Source of the DNA: Saccharophagus degradans 2-40
GTDB lineage: Bacteria; Pseudomonadota; Gammaproteobacteria; Pseudomonadales; Cellvibrionaceae
Reading direction: 5' to 3'
Length of the DNA stretch: 64,000 bases
Assembly (NCBI RefSeq): GCF_000013665.1
Contig: NC_007912.1
Coordinates: 4,525,684 to 4,589,683 of the forward strand
Below, piece after piece: positions 9,291 to 19,230 of the stretch (position 1 is the stretch's first letter; each line of letters begins with the position of its first letter). A program made the position numbers and the translations under genes. Under the pieces are notes generated by a model, which was not told the DNA's origin, did not search any database, and saw nothing but the letters and a program-made list of their open reading frames with translations.

Positions 9291-9657
9291 TTATAAACCC
9301 AGCCAAGCTCGCCAACCATTGATCTTTGGCTTCACCAACACTTACTTCAATGCGGTAGATACCTTTTACTTCGGTATCGATAGTCTCAATGGAGTAGACC
9401 CACTCTCTTCCGCCGTACTCTATTTCGTCGGTCTTTTTAATCTTGGTAAATGCGCCCTTTAAATTGCGCTCCAACTGAATTTCATTTAATTTGTTTTGCG
9501 CTATCCAGTAGGCATAATTTTTTTGTTCCATGCGACCGGTATGGTCGAGCATGGATTGAAAACGCAGAGCTAGAGCAGGCAGCGCCATACCTATTACCAC
9601 AAGCGCCACAAGCACTTCGATAAGGGTAAAACCTTTAAGTTTGCGCGATAACATCAT
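9283..9657 (-). CDS. gspI: type II secretion minor pseudopilin GspI
   Basis: The 124-residue protein has a short leader and the prepilin site KG|FTLIEVLVALVVIG at residues 9/10. The small size is normal for GspI, which initiates the pseudopilus tip with GspJ and GspK. It is separated from gspH by 38 bases and overlaps gspJ. Confidence 0.95.
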   Translation of the reverse strand: MMLSRKLKGFTLIEVLVALVVIGMALPALALRFQSMLDHTGRMEQKNYAYWIAQNKLNEIQLERNLKGAFTKIKKTDEIEYGGREWVYSIETIDTEVKGIYRIEVSVGEAKDQWLASLAGFISE

Positions 9658-9695
9658 GCCTAAACCTCTGTGTAACCTTTAAAAAGCACAGCTCT

Positions 9696-10283
9696 CTAAA
9701 GATTGCGCTCTTTTATTTCATCCAGCACTTCTTGCTGCTCTTTCCAAACAACCTCGCCCCACAGATTTACCGCAACGGTTTCGAGCAAATCGTTTTCTAG
9801 CTCGTGGGTAAACTCTATTTCAAACGGCGTAACTTCACCGGTTGGATAAAAGACTATTATGGGCTCCGAAATTTCTGGCGCCTCAGCACTATAGGACCAA
9901 AGCTGCTCTTCTAGGGTAATACCCAGCAATATATCGCGCTCTATTTGCTGCTTTGGCAAACTTTCTATTTCCTGCCAACCCTGATGCGTCATTTTGCGCC
10001 AGGCGTAAGACCAACCGTTGTTATCTGGGTCTTTTTGCCACTCTGGCGGCTCTAAAATTAAGCCGATAGGTTCACCACTTACAATGGCCATTTCCGCTGC
10101 AAATTTAGACCAAAGAGTAAATTCCTCTACTGTTTTTTGCATGCGCTTGCTGGGGCCATCGTCTCCAAAGTTAAATAAAACCAAAGAGAAAACCAGCCCC
10201 ACCATCATCAACACAACCATGATTTCTATAAGCGAGAAACCTTTATTGCGTTTATTCACAGCGGGGAACCTATATAACGTCAA
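9696..10283 (-). CDS. gspH: type II secretion minor pseudopilin GspH
   Basis: The 195-residue protein has the prepilin site KG|FSLIEIMVVLMMVG at residues 15/16. The globular part with TGEVTPFEIEF resembles the GspH beta-sandwich. GspH links the tip complex to the GspG shaft. The start directly abuts the end of gspG. Confidence 0.94.
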   Translation of the reverse strand: MTLYRFPAVNKRNKGFSLIEIMVVLMMVGLVFSLVLFNFGDDGPSKRMQKTVEEFTLWSKFAAEMAIVSGEPIGLILEPPEWQKDPDNNGWSYAWRKMTHQGWQEIESLPKQQIERDILLGITLEEQLWSYSAEAPEISEPIIVFYPTGEVTPFEIEFTHELENDLLETVAVNLWGEVVWKEQQEVLDEIKERNL

Positions 10284-10724
10284 TTAATTTACTTCGTCCC
10301 ACACACTTACATCTGCGTTTTCGTCAACGCCGCCGGCCAACCCATCTGCACCTAGGGTATAGATATCGTAAGGGTGAGAATCTGCTGGGCTTAGGTATTG
10401 ATAATCGTTGCCAAACGCATCTTTAGGAATCGAATCCATGTATCCACCCTGTGGGTAGTTGCGAGGCTCTGGCGATGTAGAAGGTTTATTCACCAACGCA
10501 TCCAAGCCTTGCTCGGTAGTTGGGTAAGTGAAGTTTTCTACCTTGTACATTTTTAATGCTGACTGAAAGTTTTTTAAATCGGCGCGGGTTTTTTGCTTGT
10601 AACCCTGACCTAATACACCCATAACTTTCGGGCCCACAATCGACATAAGCAGGCCGATAATTACCAACACCACCATAATCTCGATAAGGCTGAAACCTTT
10701 TTGTTTACCGCTTTTTGTTCGCAT
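10284..10724 (-). CDS. gspG: type II secretion major pseudopilin GspG
   Basis: The 146-residue major pseudopilin has the prepilin site KG|FSLIEIMVVLVIIG at residues 10/11. The C-terminal half shows the calcium-loop hallmark DAFGNDYQYL...GADGLAGGVDENAD. The frame is open for 27 more codons upstream, but the start at 10724 is favoured: it is preceded by AGGTG seven bases before the ATG and gives the usual short basic leader. GspG polymerises into the shaft that pushes folded cargo through the GspD channel. Confidence 0.96.
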   Translation of the reverse strand: MRTKSGKQKGFSLIEIMVVLVIIGLLMSIVGPKVMGVLGQGYKQKTRADLKNFQSALKMYKVENFTYPTTEQGLDALVNKPSTSPEPRNYPQGGYMDSIPKDAFGNDYQYLSPADSHPYDIYTLGADGLAGGVDENADVSVWDEVN

Positions 10725-10794
10725 TACTTTCACCTGTAATTTCCTTAACTTAAAACCCAGTAAGCTTGTGGCGCTTACAAACCAATTGTAAAAA

Positions 10795-12030
10795 CTAACC
10801 TGCAATCATGTCGTTCATCGCAAATATAGGCAGTAGAATTGCCATTACGATAAAAATAACAATACCCGCTAGCAACAACACAATTGCCGGTTGCAACAGG
10901 CCCATTGCAGTATTAATAGAAAACTCCAACTCGCGCTCTTGGTTGCGCGCAGCGTACAGTAATTGCTCATCTAGCTTGCCGTTAGACTCACCACTCGCCG
11001 CCATTTGCACTAACAAGGGAGGGAATACTTTAGCCTGATCTAACGCGCGACTTAACGAGCCACCTTCTTGCACGGCAATACACACCTGCTCGCTAGCGAG
11101 TTTCATTTCGCGGTTAGACAGTACTTGAGTAGCAATACGCAGCGCTTCTAACAGCGGCACCCCGCTGTGCGCAAGCAAACCTAAGGTTGAGGCATAGCGA
11201 GCAGTTTCGCCCAACAGTACCACCGAGCCAATCACCGGTAACTTTAATACAGTGCGATGCCATTTAAGCTTGCGCGCATCGTTTTTAAGTAACCACTGAA
11301 TAAAAATAAATATTGCCGTCACACCGGCAAATAAGAATATGCCGTAGTCCACCATAAAATTACTGGTGGCAACCAAAACCTTGGTAATACCTGGCAGTTC
11401 GTGTTTACCGCGCTCAAACAATTGCGTTAACTGCGGTACCACTTTAACCATAAGTACGGTTACAACACATACGCTAACAACCAACATAACCACGGGATAC
11501 ACCATGGCCATTTGAAGTTTTTGTCGTGTTTCTTGGCTGCGCTCTGTGTATTCAGCAAGCTGCTCTAACACCGGTCCTAAAAAGCCAGAGGATTCACCGG
11601 CGCGCACCATTGCCCGATATAAGTTATCAAACACTCTTGGCACTTCGGCCATGGCTTGATGCAGACTTATACCTTCTAATACACGCGCCCTAACTTGCAG
11701 TAATACACTTTTGGCAACAGGCTTACGCGATTGTTTGGCTGTAGATTGCAGCACTTCATCGAGCGGCAACCCCGACTGCACCAGCGACGCCAATTGACGC
11801 GTAACAAGCGATACATCGCGGTAGCCTAAACGCGGGCCACCAAAAAAACTGCTGTGGCTTTTGGCCGTTTTCTCTGACGAGCTTTTACGCCCAGAGGAGG
11901 ATTTTACATCTAGAGGCTTTAGCGATTGTGCGCGCAACTGCGTGCGGACGTGACGCTCAGAGTCGCCCTCGATAATGCCTTTTACTTTTTTACCTTTGGC
12001 ATTCAGAGCCTGATATGTATATGCGCCCAT
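10795..12030 (-). CDS. gspF: type II secretion inner-membrane platform protein GspF
   Basis: The 411-residue polytopic protein begins MGAYTYQALNAKGKKVKG, a near-universal GspF start, and has two T2SSF repeats, each a cytoplasmic helical bundle followed by membrane helices (about 175-200, 226-246 and 380-402). It forms the centre of the inner-membrane platform. It lies 21 bases downstream of gspE and 70 bases upstream of gspG, which suits unequal expression of the abundant pseudopilin. Confidence 0.96.
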   Translation of the reverse strand: MGAYTYQALNAKGKKVKGIIEGDSERHVRTQLRAQSLKPLDVKSSSGRKSSSEKTAKSHSSFFGGPRLGYRDVSLVTRQLASLVQSGLPLDEVLQSTAKQSRKPVAKSVLLQVRARVLEGISLHQAMAEVPRVFDNLYRAMVRAGESSGFLGPVLEQLAEYTERSQETRQKLQMAMVYPVVMLVVSVCVVTVLMVKVVPQLTQLFERGKHELPGITKVLVATSNFMVDYGIFLFAGVTAIFIFIQWLLKNDARKLKWHRTVLKLPVIGSVVLLGETARYASTLGLLAHSGVPLLEALRIATQVLSNREMKLASEQVCIAVQEGGSLSRALDQAKVFPPLLVQMAASGESNGKLDEQLLYAARNQERELEFSINTAMGLLQPAIVLLLAGIVIFIVMAILLPIFAMNDMIAG

Positions 12031-12051
12031 CTTAGCTCTACACCTTTACCG

Positions 12052-13563
12052 TTAAGATAGCGCGGTAACGCGCAGTACTTCTTCCACACTGGTCATACCC
12101 TGCAGCACTTTTTCTCGACCGTCTTGATCGATAGAGCGCACGGTTTTACGCGCATGGGCTAACATAGCCTGCTCACCCACTTCTTCGTGAATAAGTTGAC
12201 GCAATGTGTCGTCTACTGGAATTAATTCGTAAATACCGGTTCGGCCTCGGTAACCCGTTTGATGGCACTTATCACAACCAACAGCGCGATACACAATACT
12301 GCCCTCGGGCACGCCCAAGCGCTGAGATTCCGATGCACTGGCCTCGTGCGGCTCTTTACAGCTAGAGCACAACAAACGCACCAAACGCTGCGCCATCAAG
12401 CCTTCTAAACTGGATGACAACAAAAAGGGCTCTACGCCCATATCTTGCAAACGCATTACCGCACCTATTGCGGTGTTGGTGTGCAAGGTAGATAACACCA
12501 AGTGACCGGTCAAACTCGCCTGTACAGCAATTTGCGCGGTTTCTTGGTCGCGAATCTCACCGATCATGACTACATCGGGATCCTGACGAAGTATTGCCCG
12601 CAGCCCGCGTGCGAAGGTCATATCTACTTTGGTATTTACTTGTGTTTGGCCAATACCTGCCAACAAATACTCGATTGGGTCTTCAATAGTAAGAATATTG
12701 CGCGAGCGCGTATTCAAATAACTTAGGCCCGCATAAAGCGATGTGGTTTTACCCGAACCCGTAGGGCCGGTAACCAAAATAATACCGTGCGGTTTGCGCA
12801 GTGCTTTTTCGAAATTGGTTTGTACATCTTCAGGCATACGCAATTGCGGTAAGCCCAATTGGCCTGCGGCTTGGTCGAGCAGACGCAATACCACGCGCTC
12901 ACCGTGGGCAGATGGAATAGTCGAAACACGAATATCCACAGCGTGACCGGCTAACTTAACGGTAATGCGACCATCCTGCGGAATACGTTTTTCGGCAATA
13001 TCCAAGCGCGCCATAACTTTTAAGCGCGATACCAATACCGGGGCAAGCACAGGCTTAGGGGAAAGTACTTCGTTAAGAATACCATCCACGCGGAAGCGAA
13101 TAGAGACGCGATCTTCATAGGGCTCGACGTGAATATCCGACGCCTGCTCTTGTACCGCTTGCGACAACACCGCGTTAATTAAGCGAATAACCGGCGCATC
13201 ACCGTCGCCCGATAACAATTCACTATCGTCAGAAATATCATCTGCGAGCTGGGTAAGGTCAAACTCTGCACCCATTTCGTCAACAGCTTGTTGCGCTTCG
13301 CCGTCGTTACTTTGATACAACTTGGTGAGCTTCGATTTGAATTCGGCTTCATCCACTTGCTTTAAAATAAGTGGGCGCCCCATATGGCGGCGCAACTCAA
13401 GCAGGATGGGCGCAGAAATATCGGAGCGGTGCAATATACAACCGTCTTCTATTACCACACCGTGCTCAGACGCAAACGAGAACGGCAAGCGCGTGCGGCT
13501 AATCACCACTTCGTCTTGCTCTGTAACCTCGACTATTTCGTTTGCTTCGTTAACATCAATCAC
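12052..13563 (-). CDS. gspE: type II secretion ATPase GspE
   Basis: The 503-residue hexameric ATPase drives pseudopilus assembly from the cytoplasmic face. Visible are the Walker A GPTGSGKT (266-273), the Asp box around LTIEDPIEYLL (291), Walker B VVMIGEIRD (331-339), the His box TGHLVLSTLHTN (352-363) and the zinc-binding tetracysteine Cys399, Cys402, Cys430 and Cys433. Residues 1-120 form the GspE N-terminal domain that binds GspL. All key residues are present, so it should be active. It starts five bases downstream of gspD. Confidence 0.97.
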   Translation of the reverse strand: MIDVNEANEIVEVTEQDEVVISRTRLPFSFASEHGVVIEDGCILHRSDISAPILLELRRHMGRPLILKQVDEAEFKSKLTKLYQSNDGEAQQAVDEMGAEFDLTQLADDISDDSELLSGDGDAPVIRLINAVLSQAVQEQASDIHVEPYEDRVSIRFRVDGILNEVLSPKPVLAPVLVSRLKVMARLDIAEKRIPQDGRITVKLAGHAVDIRVSTIPSAHGERVVLRLLDQAAGQLGLPQLRMPEDVQTNFEKALRKPHGIILVTGPTGSGKTTSLYAGLSYLNTRSRNILTIEDPIEYLLAGIGQTQVNTKVDMTFARGLRAILRQDPDVVMIGEIRDQETAQIAVQASLTGHLVLSTLHTNTAIGAVMRLQDMGVEPFLLSSSLEGLMAQRLVRLLCSSCKEPHEASASESQRLGVPEGSIVYRAVGCDKCHQTGYRGRTGIYELIPVDDTLRQLIHEEVGEQAMLAHARKTVRSIDQDGREKVLQGMTSVEEVLRVTALS

Positions 13564-13568
13564 AGTAC

Positions 13569-15569
13569 TTACTCTTGTTCGGAATCAGATTCGCTTAAGG
13601 CAGCTTCCAGCGCTTGCTGCTCAAACGGCGTTAATTCGGGCAGTACTGGCAATATTTTACGGCTCATTAAATTCAAACCTTTATCGTGCTGGCGCATTTG
13701 CTGATCGCGAATATATTGATACTTCTCGGCGGTTGCACCGTACATGGCTTCATCATCGGTAACTATTTTTACTCGAATGAATACCATCAGGTTTTTCTTT
13801 AAGAACTTGGTAGACTGATATTTAAACAAATGGCCCAACAAAGGAATAGACCCTAAAAGCGGTACACGGGTATCACCATCTTGTACGTCTTCTTGAATCA
13901 AGCCACCTAAAATAACAATTTGACCGTCGTTGGCTAACAACTGGGTTTCAATTTTACTTTGGTTGGTAATCAAGTCGGCACTACCTGCTACCGAGCTAGA
14001 AATACTGGACACCTCTTGTGAGATATCCAAAAGAATTTTATTACCTTCGTTAACGTGTGGTGTAACCGTTAGGGTTATACCCACGTCTTCACGCTGAATA
14101 GTAGTGAACGGGTTGCCTACCGAACCTGTCGTACCCGTGGTGCTGTAACTGCCCGTTCTGAACGGTACACTTTGACCCACAGAAATCGACGCTTCTTGGT
14201 TATCCATAGTAACCAAAGAAGGCGTGGAAAGAATATTGGCATCGCTGCTGGTTTGCAGTGCAGATAACAGTGCAATAAAGTTCTCACCGCCGTTGTTGCC
14301 AGCCACACCTAATAATTGGCCTGTATTGCCGGCTATACCTGAAGCAAGATTAGTTAGCGCATCGGTGCCGCCACCCAAGGTACCAGTCGCTAGACTGCCC
14401 AACGAGCCATCACCTTGGCTAGAGCCGCCGAATGTGCCGTTATTTTCGTTAGAGAACATCCACTGCACACCAAGCTCTTTGTTGGCGTCTACGTTAATGT
14501 CCACAATAATCGCTTCAACCAATACCTGTGCGCGTTTTATATCTAAGCGCTCAACAATGGTAAGTAACGAGTTAAGCATATCGCCAGAGCCGGTTAATAG
14601 CAGCGCGTTTGTATCTTCATCGGCTTCTACTGTGGCGCCGTCCTTACCGCCTTTGTCTTTACCGCCAGGTTGCATTTGCTGCATGTTTTGCACAACTTTA
14701 CTTAAGGTTGCGGCAACATCTTTGGCGTTGGCGTAATTTAGGTAAACTACTCGCACATTACCCATCTGAACTGGCGGGCGATCTAGTTTGCGAATTAAAT
14801 CTTTGGCCCGCTTGCGCTGAATATCTTCACCGCTTAGCAATACTGAGTTGTTGCGTTTATCGGCAACTATTTGCAACTGGTTAACAGGGGTAGAGCTTTG
14901 TTTTTCGCCGCGGTCCAATTTAGTGAGGGTGGCCACTAAATCTTCGGCATCGGCATATTTAAGAGGCACAACTTCGGTGGTGGGCAGTGCCGCGGTATCA
15001 ATACGCTCAATAACGTCGCGCAAGCGCGCAATGTTTGGGGCTGTGTCGGATACAACAATTACGTTACTTTCAGTATAAGAAGACAAGTGAGAATGCTGTG
15101 GCACAAGTGGACGCAACACAGGTAACACTTTAGCGGCTTCAATATTTTTTAACTGAATAACTTCTGTTACATAACCGTTGGTGGATGCGCGATTACCCAC
15201 ATCACTTTCATCCTGCACGGGCACAGGTGAAGAGCGCGCATCTTTTAACGGTAGAATACGAACAACATCGCCTACCTGCACAGCAGTGAAGTCGTGCACT
15301 TCTAAAATAGTTAAAAACAGCTCAAACAGCTCGTCTTTATTTACCGTGGTTTGCGAAATAACTTTAATTCGGCCTTTAACCCGCGGGTCGATCACAATCG
15401 TTTTACCCGTAGCATCGGCCACAAACTTAATAACTTCGTGAATATCGGTATCTTTAAAGTTAACCGTGTAACTTGGCTGACTGCCTCGTGCAGCCGGCTG
15501 AGCCTGAACCGCGCAAGAGAATATAATTGTTATTGTTGCCAGCCCAATCGCTAGAGAATGCCTAAACAC
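13569..15569 (-). CDS. gspD: type II secretion outer-membrane secretin GspD
   Basis: The 666-residue protein has a signal peptide (cut near VQA, about residue 23), then N0 (YTVNFKDTDIHEVIKFVADATGKT), repeated N1-N3 domains (about 100-370, with EVIQLKNIEAAKVLPVLRPL) and the secretin barrel region, including VGQSVPFRTGSY and VPLLGSIPLLGHLF. A Gly/Ser/Thr-rich insert lies at about 380-430. It forms the 15-mer outer-membrane channel. No pilotin gene is visible nearby and the C-terminus ends in an acidic tail. It lies two bases downstream of gspC. Confidence 0.97.
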   Translation of the reverse strand: MFRHSLAIGLATITIIFSCAVQAQPAARGSQPSYTVNFKDTDIHEVIKFVADATGKTIVIDPRVKGRIKVISQTTVNKDELFELFLTILEVHDFTAVQVGDVVRILPLKDARSSPVPVQDESDVGNRASTNGYVTEVIQLKNIEAAKVLPVLRPLVPQHSHLSSYTESNVIVVSDTAPNIARLRDVIERIDTAALPTTEVVPLKYADAEDLVATLTKLDRGEKQSSTPVNQLQIVADKRNNSVLLSGEDIQRKRAKDLIRKLDRPPVQMGNVRVVYLNYANAKDVAATLSKVVQNMQQMQPGGKDKGGKDGATVEADEDTNALLLTGSGDMLNSLLTIVERLDIKRAQVLVEAIIVDINVDANKELGVQWMFSNENNGTFGGSSQGDGSLGSLATGTLGGGTDALTNLASGIAGNTGQLLGVAGNNGGENFIALLSALQTSSDANILSTPSLVTMDNQEASISVGQSVPFRTGSYSTTGTTGSVGNPFTTIQREDVGITLTVTPHVNEGNKILLDISQEVSSISSSVAGSADLITNQSKIETQLLANDGQIVILGGLIQEDVQDGDTRVPLLGSIPLLGHLFKYQSTKFLKKNLMVFIRVKIVTDDEAMYGATAEKYQYIRDQQMRQHDKGLNLMSRKILPVLPELTPFEQQALEAALSESDSEQE

Positions 15570-15571
15570 GT

Positions 15572-16567
15572 TTAACCACCTGAATCTAAACTGATGTTAA
15601 TAATGGAGGTTTCACCATCGCGCATAACTTCAAGTTGCGCTGATGTCGCAGTTTTTAGCGACTGATAAACCATACGAATCTGTTTGGGGTCGTCTACACG
15701 AATACCGTTAACCGAGGTAACGATATCGTTCATTTTTAGACCCACTTGATCAAATAACTCGCGCTCGCGCCCGGGACGAACACGATAACCTAACATTTTG
15801 CCGTCTTCGCGGTACACACTAAAACGAATAACATCGTTAATAGAGGTAGGAATTTGGTCCTGCTTCACAACAACTTGCTTGCCCTCTTCTGGGCCAGTCT
15901 GCCTAGACATAGGGACGGAAGCTGGTGCGCGCTCGGTGTAGGTTGCCTTTGGCGTAGATTTATAATCTTCTTCTGAATACAGCCATAACGCCTCGTGATT
16001 ACCTTTATTATCTAATATCACTCGGTCAGTTAACACTTTAGCCAGTTTTACGCCGGCATTTTTACCCACTTGCTCACCCACGCTGTACAGGGATTGATCA
16101 TTGCCATCCGCAATAACCGCGCGTGCGGCATTGGTATCTTCACTAGCCAACACGGCGCTAAGGGTAAGGTTGAGCTTAGTTGTTTCTATATCTTCGCCAA
16201 TCACTGGCGCCGCGGCAACATCTTGGCTGATAGGCCCCTGAGTTGCACCGGCAATACCAAATAAATTCTGCGCCTGAATAGCCGCCACATCGACATTTGC
16301 ACTACCTGCAGCGCCATCGACACTGGCAGGCGTGGCTATAACGGCCGGTTGCGGGATATCGGGCGTGGGCATAAGCGCCCAAAATAAGCTCGCGCCACTG
16401 TGGCACATCCAAATAAAGATGAGCACTAGCACTAAGTTGCGCCATAACGCGAGAGGCATACGCGCAACAGTTTCAGCTAAAGTTTTAAACTTCTCTGATG
16501 CGTTCTGCAAAAACGGGCTATCGGCTAGTTGCCGGGATGTCACTATACGTCTCCAACTATTCCCCAC
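15572..16567 (-). CDS. gspC: type II secretion protein GspC
   Basis: The 331-residue inner-membrane protein has a basic cytoplasmic N-terminus, a membrane helix at about 44-66 (LVLVLIFIWMCHSGASLFWAL), the homology region that contacts the secretin N0 domain (starting IQAQNLFGIAG), and a C-terminal PDZ domain (about 245-331: MLGYRVRPGRERELFDQVGL). The PDZ version is the Xcp/Out/Eps type with a role in substrate selection. It is the first gene of the operon, so the main promoter should lie upstream of 16567. Confidence 0.94.
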   Translation of the reverse strand: MGNSWRRIVTSRQLADSPFLQNASEKFKTLAETVARMPLALWRNLVLVLIFIWMCHSGASLFWALMPTPDIPQPAVIATPASVDGAAGSANVDVAAIQAQNLFGIAGATQGPISQDVAAAPVIGEDIETTKLNLTLSAVLASEDTNAARAVIADGNDQSLYSVGEQVGKNAGVKLAKVLTDRVILDNKGNHEALWLYSEEDYKSTPKATYTERAPASVPMSRQTGPEEGKQVVVKQDQIPTSINDVIRFSVYREDGKMLGYRVRPGRERELFDQVGLKMNDIVTSVNGIRVDDPKQIRMVYQSLKTATSAQLEVMRDGETSIINISLDSGG

Positions 16568-16960
16568 CTAAGAAAGACCACTATGGTCGCAATAGGTTCG
16601 CTTACACGCGAATCTATCTGCGAAATTGACAGTCAACAGTATAGATTACTCAATATAATCTGACGCTGACGCAGCGGGGCGAACAAGCTAACAAAAATTT
16701 ATAGGTTTATTATTACAGCACGCTAGTTTATACACAGTTAAGCTAGATTGGTACGTTTCTTAGCGCACAAGCCCTAAAGGCTAGCCGAGAACTGCGAACC
16801 GGCGCAACAAAGTTGTGTTAAGTGACACCATCAAATTCCCTTCAGCCCCCCATGTACCCCCCAAACTGGAGATAGCACGCTTGTTACCGCTAGGCCGAAA
16901 GCGGTATCCTTACGGCCACATAAACCGCCTAATTGGTCCGTAAACAGGTTAATAGTAGTT
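16568..16960. promoter_or_regulatory. divergent intergenic region between gspC and the 162-residue gene
   Basis: This 393-base gap must hold the promoter of the 12-gene secretion operon (minus strand) and that of the plus-strand gene. I see TTGACA at about 16628 and TATAAT at about 16655 on the plus strand, but their spacing is too long to pair. A palindrome TTGACAGTCAA overlaps the first, and a hairpin ACCGCT-N8-AGCGGT lies at 16886-16905. No coding sequence or RNA gene is evident. Confidence 0.3.
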
Positions 16961-17449
16961 ATGACAGAAGTGTTTTTACTTAAGAATCAGCATGGCAATT
17001 TTCTGGAAAAATCCGGTGAATGGGTCAACCCAACCCAGTCCAAGAGCTTATATCGCACACTCCACAAAGATGAAGCCATCAACCAAAAGGTTGAACTAGC
17101 AGTTAAAAATGCCGATTTACGGGTAGAGATTACTACCGGCCAAGTAGGCCCAGAAGGCAAGCTTATATTGCAGCACTGCGATATTCCGCTAGAAATGCCT
17201 GCCGCAGACATTGCCGCTGCAGCCGAAGAGGCCTCGAGCCTTGATCGCGAAATGAGCCAAAGCGACAGCGAACAGGTAGCCGAGCAAGAGCAGGCTGAAC
17301 CCGATCTATTCAACCAACCTACTACCAGCCAAGATGCTGAAACTGCCAGTGCGGAACTACACAGCATAGATAGCAGCACAGATAACATCGAAGAAAACAA
17401 CGAAGAGCAGCGAGAAAATAGCGAGCAGTCCTCTTTATTTTCTGCTTAG
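16961..17449 (+). CDS. unknown soluble protein with acidic tail
   Basis: The 162-residue protein starts MTEVFLLKNQHGNFLEKSGEWV and has a compact N-terminal region (about 1-80) that looks folded, with Trp, Gly and a pattern of alternating hydrophobic residues. It then has a very acidic, Gln/Ser/Glu-rich disordered tail (about 85-162). There is no signal peptide or membrane segment. It stands alone, divergent from the secretion operon and 130 bases before gshA. I do not recognise a family. The N-terminal half resembles short conserved cytoplasmic proteins of gammaproteobacteria, but that is an impression only. Confidence 0.65.
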   Translation: MTEVFLLKNQHGNFLEKSGEWVNPTQSKSLYRTLHKDEAINQKVELAVKNADLRVEITTGQVGPEGKLILQHCDIPLEMPAADIAAAAEEASSLDREMSQSDSEQVAEQEQAEPDLFNQPTTSQDAETASAELHSIDSSTDNIEENNEEQRENSEQSSLFSA

Positions 17450-17578
17450 CTTTTAAACAGCTATTCGAATTGACGTCGCCGCACACCCGAACGGTTCACC
17501 GCTGAGCGACGTCCTTCACCCTTGCCCTACAACACTTTTGCACGCCTCCCCAAGGACGCCAATACCAAGGAATTACTC

Positions 17579-19171
17579 ATGTACGAAATCCAATCCTTCC
17601 ACGCGGGGCTATACGATTCCAAAAACGCGCCCGTGCTCACGGGGATTATGCGCGGCATAGAACGCGAAGGTCTGCGCATTGATAGGGATGGCAAACTGGC
17701 ACAAACTCCACACCCCGTAGCGCTCGGGTCTGCACTTACCCACCCCCAAATAACCACTGATTTTAGTGAAGCGCTACTTGAATTTATTACGCCCCCCACA
17801 CATCGGGTGGAGGATCTGTTCAAACAGCTCTACGACATTCAAGGCTATACGCTTTCTAAGCTCGACGACGAGCTGATATGGAGTAGCAGCATGCCCTGCG
17901 TGCTGAACGACGATGCCACTATTCCCGTCGCTCAATACGGCAGCTCTAATAACGGCACCATGAAAACAGTGTATCGCGTGGGCCTAGGGCATCGCTATGG
18001 CCGCGCCATGCAAACCGTTGCAGGCCTACACTACAACTTTTCGCTGCCCGATGCCTTTTGGTCTTTCTTACACCGCGAAGAGTACAGCTTGCTCGACCTG
18101 CAAGATTTTAAAGACCAAAAATACTTCGCCCTTATTCGCAACTTTCGCCGCTACTACTGGTTATTGGTTTACCTATTCGGCGCCTCGCCAGCGCTGTGCG
18201 GCAGCTTTATTAAAGGTCGCGAGCACAATTTACAGCCCCTTATCGACGAGCGAACCTTACACCTACCCTACGCCACATCCCTGAGAATGGGCGACCTTGG
18301 CTACCAAAGCAGCGCACAGGAATCGCTCTACGTTTGCTACAACGACAAGCAGTCGTACATCACCACCCTTTGCGCGGCCATTACAACGCCAATAGATGAA
18401 TACAAAGCAATAGGCCTGCAGGACGAAAAAGGGGAGTTCAAGCAGCTAAATACCAGCCTGCTACAAATTGAAAACGAGTTTTACAGCTCAATTCGGCCCA
18501 AACGCACAGCGAAACACGGCGAAACCGCCCTATCGGCACTGCGCAACCGCGGCGTGGAATACATTGAAGTGCGCTGCCTCGATATAGACCCATTCGACCC
18601 GCTTGGGGTTAACAAGCCACAAGTGCGCTTTTTAGATACCTTTTTACTTTATTGCGCGCTGCAAGACAGCCCCGACACCTCTCCCGAAGAGTCGGCCAAT
18701 ATTTTGCGCAACCAAAAAACAGTGGTAACCGAAGGCCGCTCTCCAAAAGCGCTAATAGAAAGCTTCACGAAGGGTAAAATACCACTTAAGCAAGCGGGCG
18801 AAGCACTGATTAAAGCGATGCGCCCAGTGGCAGAGCTACTAGATATAGCCCACGAAACTGAAGAGCATACGCAAAGCCTAGAAACGCAATTGGCGGCAAT
18901 ACTCAACCCAGAGCTTACCCCATCGGCACGCATCATTTCGCACCTAAGCGCCAAAAAGCTGCCCTATGCACATTACGCTCTAGCACAGTCGCGCCATCAC
19001 CACGAAACACTGCTCGCCAAAAAGCCAAGCAACAATACAATGCAGCAATTTGAAAAAATGGCAGCCGAATCGCTCGACAAACAGACTCGACTGGAACAGA
19101 AAAACAGTGGTAACTTTAGTGAGTTTTTGCAGGAGTACTACAAGCAGTACCAAATGTGCTGCGACAAATAA
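17579..19171 (+). CDS. gshA: glutamate-cysteine ligase
   Basis: The 530-residue enzyme joins glutamate and cysteine with ATP, the first step of glutathione synthesis, in the cytoplasm. The N-terminal motif GIMRGIEREGLRI and the segments HPQITTDFSEALLEFITPP and LHYNFSLPDAFW are characteristic of the proteobacterial class 1 family, and the length is usual. The start at 17579 is preferred because AAGGA sits eight bases upstream; the frame extends 19 codons further to a TTG with no ribosome site. It is transcribed alone and converges on the FliL-like gene. Confidence 0.95.
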   Translation: MYEIQSFHAGLYDSKNAPVLTGIMRGIEREGLRIDRDGKLAQTPHPVALGSALTHPQITTDFSEALLEFITPPTHRVEDLFKQLYDIQGYTLSKLDDELIWSSSMPCVLNDDATIPVAQYGSSNNGTMKTVYRVGLGHRYGRAMQTVAGLHYNFSLPDAFWSFLHREEYSLLDLQDFKDQKYFALIRNFRRYYWLLVYLFGASPALCGSFIKGREHNLQPLIDERTLHLPYATSLRMGDLGYQSSAQESLYVCYNDKQSYITTLCAAITTPIDEYKAIGLQDEKGEFKQLNTSLLQIENEFYSSIRPKRTAKHGETALSALRNRGVEYIEVRCLDIDPFDPLGVNKPQVRFLDTFLLYCALQDSPDTSPEESANILRNQKTVVTEGRSPKALIESFTKGKIPLKQAGEALIKAMRPVAELLDIAHETEEHTQSLETQLAAILNPELTPSARIISHLSAKKLPYAHYALAQSRHHHETLLAKKPSNNTMQQFEKMAAESLDKQTRLEQKNSGNFSEFLQEYYKQYQMCCDK

Positions 19172-19182
19172 TATTGCGGGCT

Positions 19183-19206
19183 AGTGGCGCACTGCGGTGT
19201 GCCACT
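19183..19206. terminator. hairpin between gshA and the FliL-like gene
   Basis: AGTGGCGCAC and GTGTGCCACT form a 10-base stem with G-U pairs around a 4-base loop, between convergent genes. There is no good T-run on either side, so it may be a weak or Rho-assisted terminator. Confidence 0.4.
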
Positions 19207-19230
19207 ACTGTTACTGTATTGCCACCCATT

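Noticed and set aside
14224-14736. 170-residue open frame antisense to gspD
   Set aside because: Lies wholly inside the well-supported secretin gene, no domain or ribosome site.
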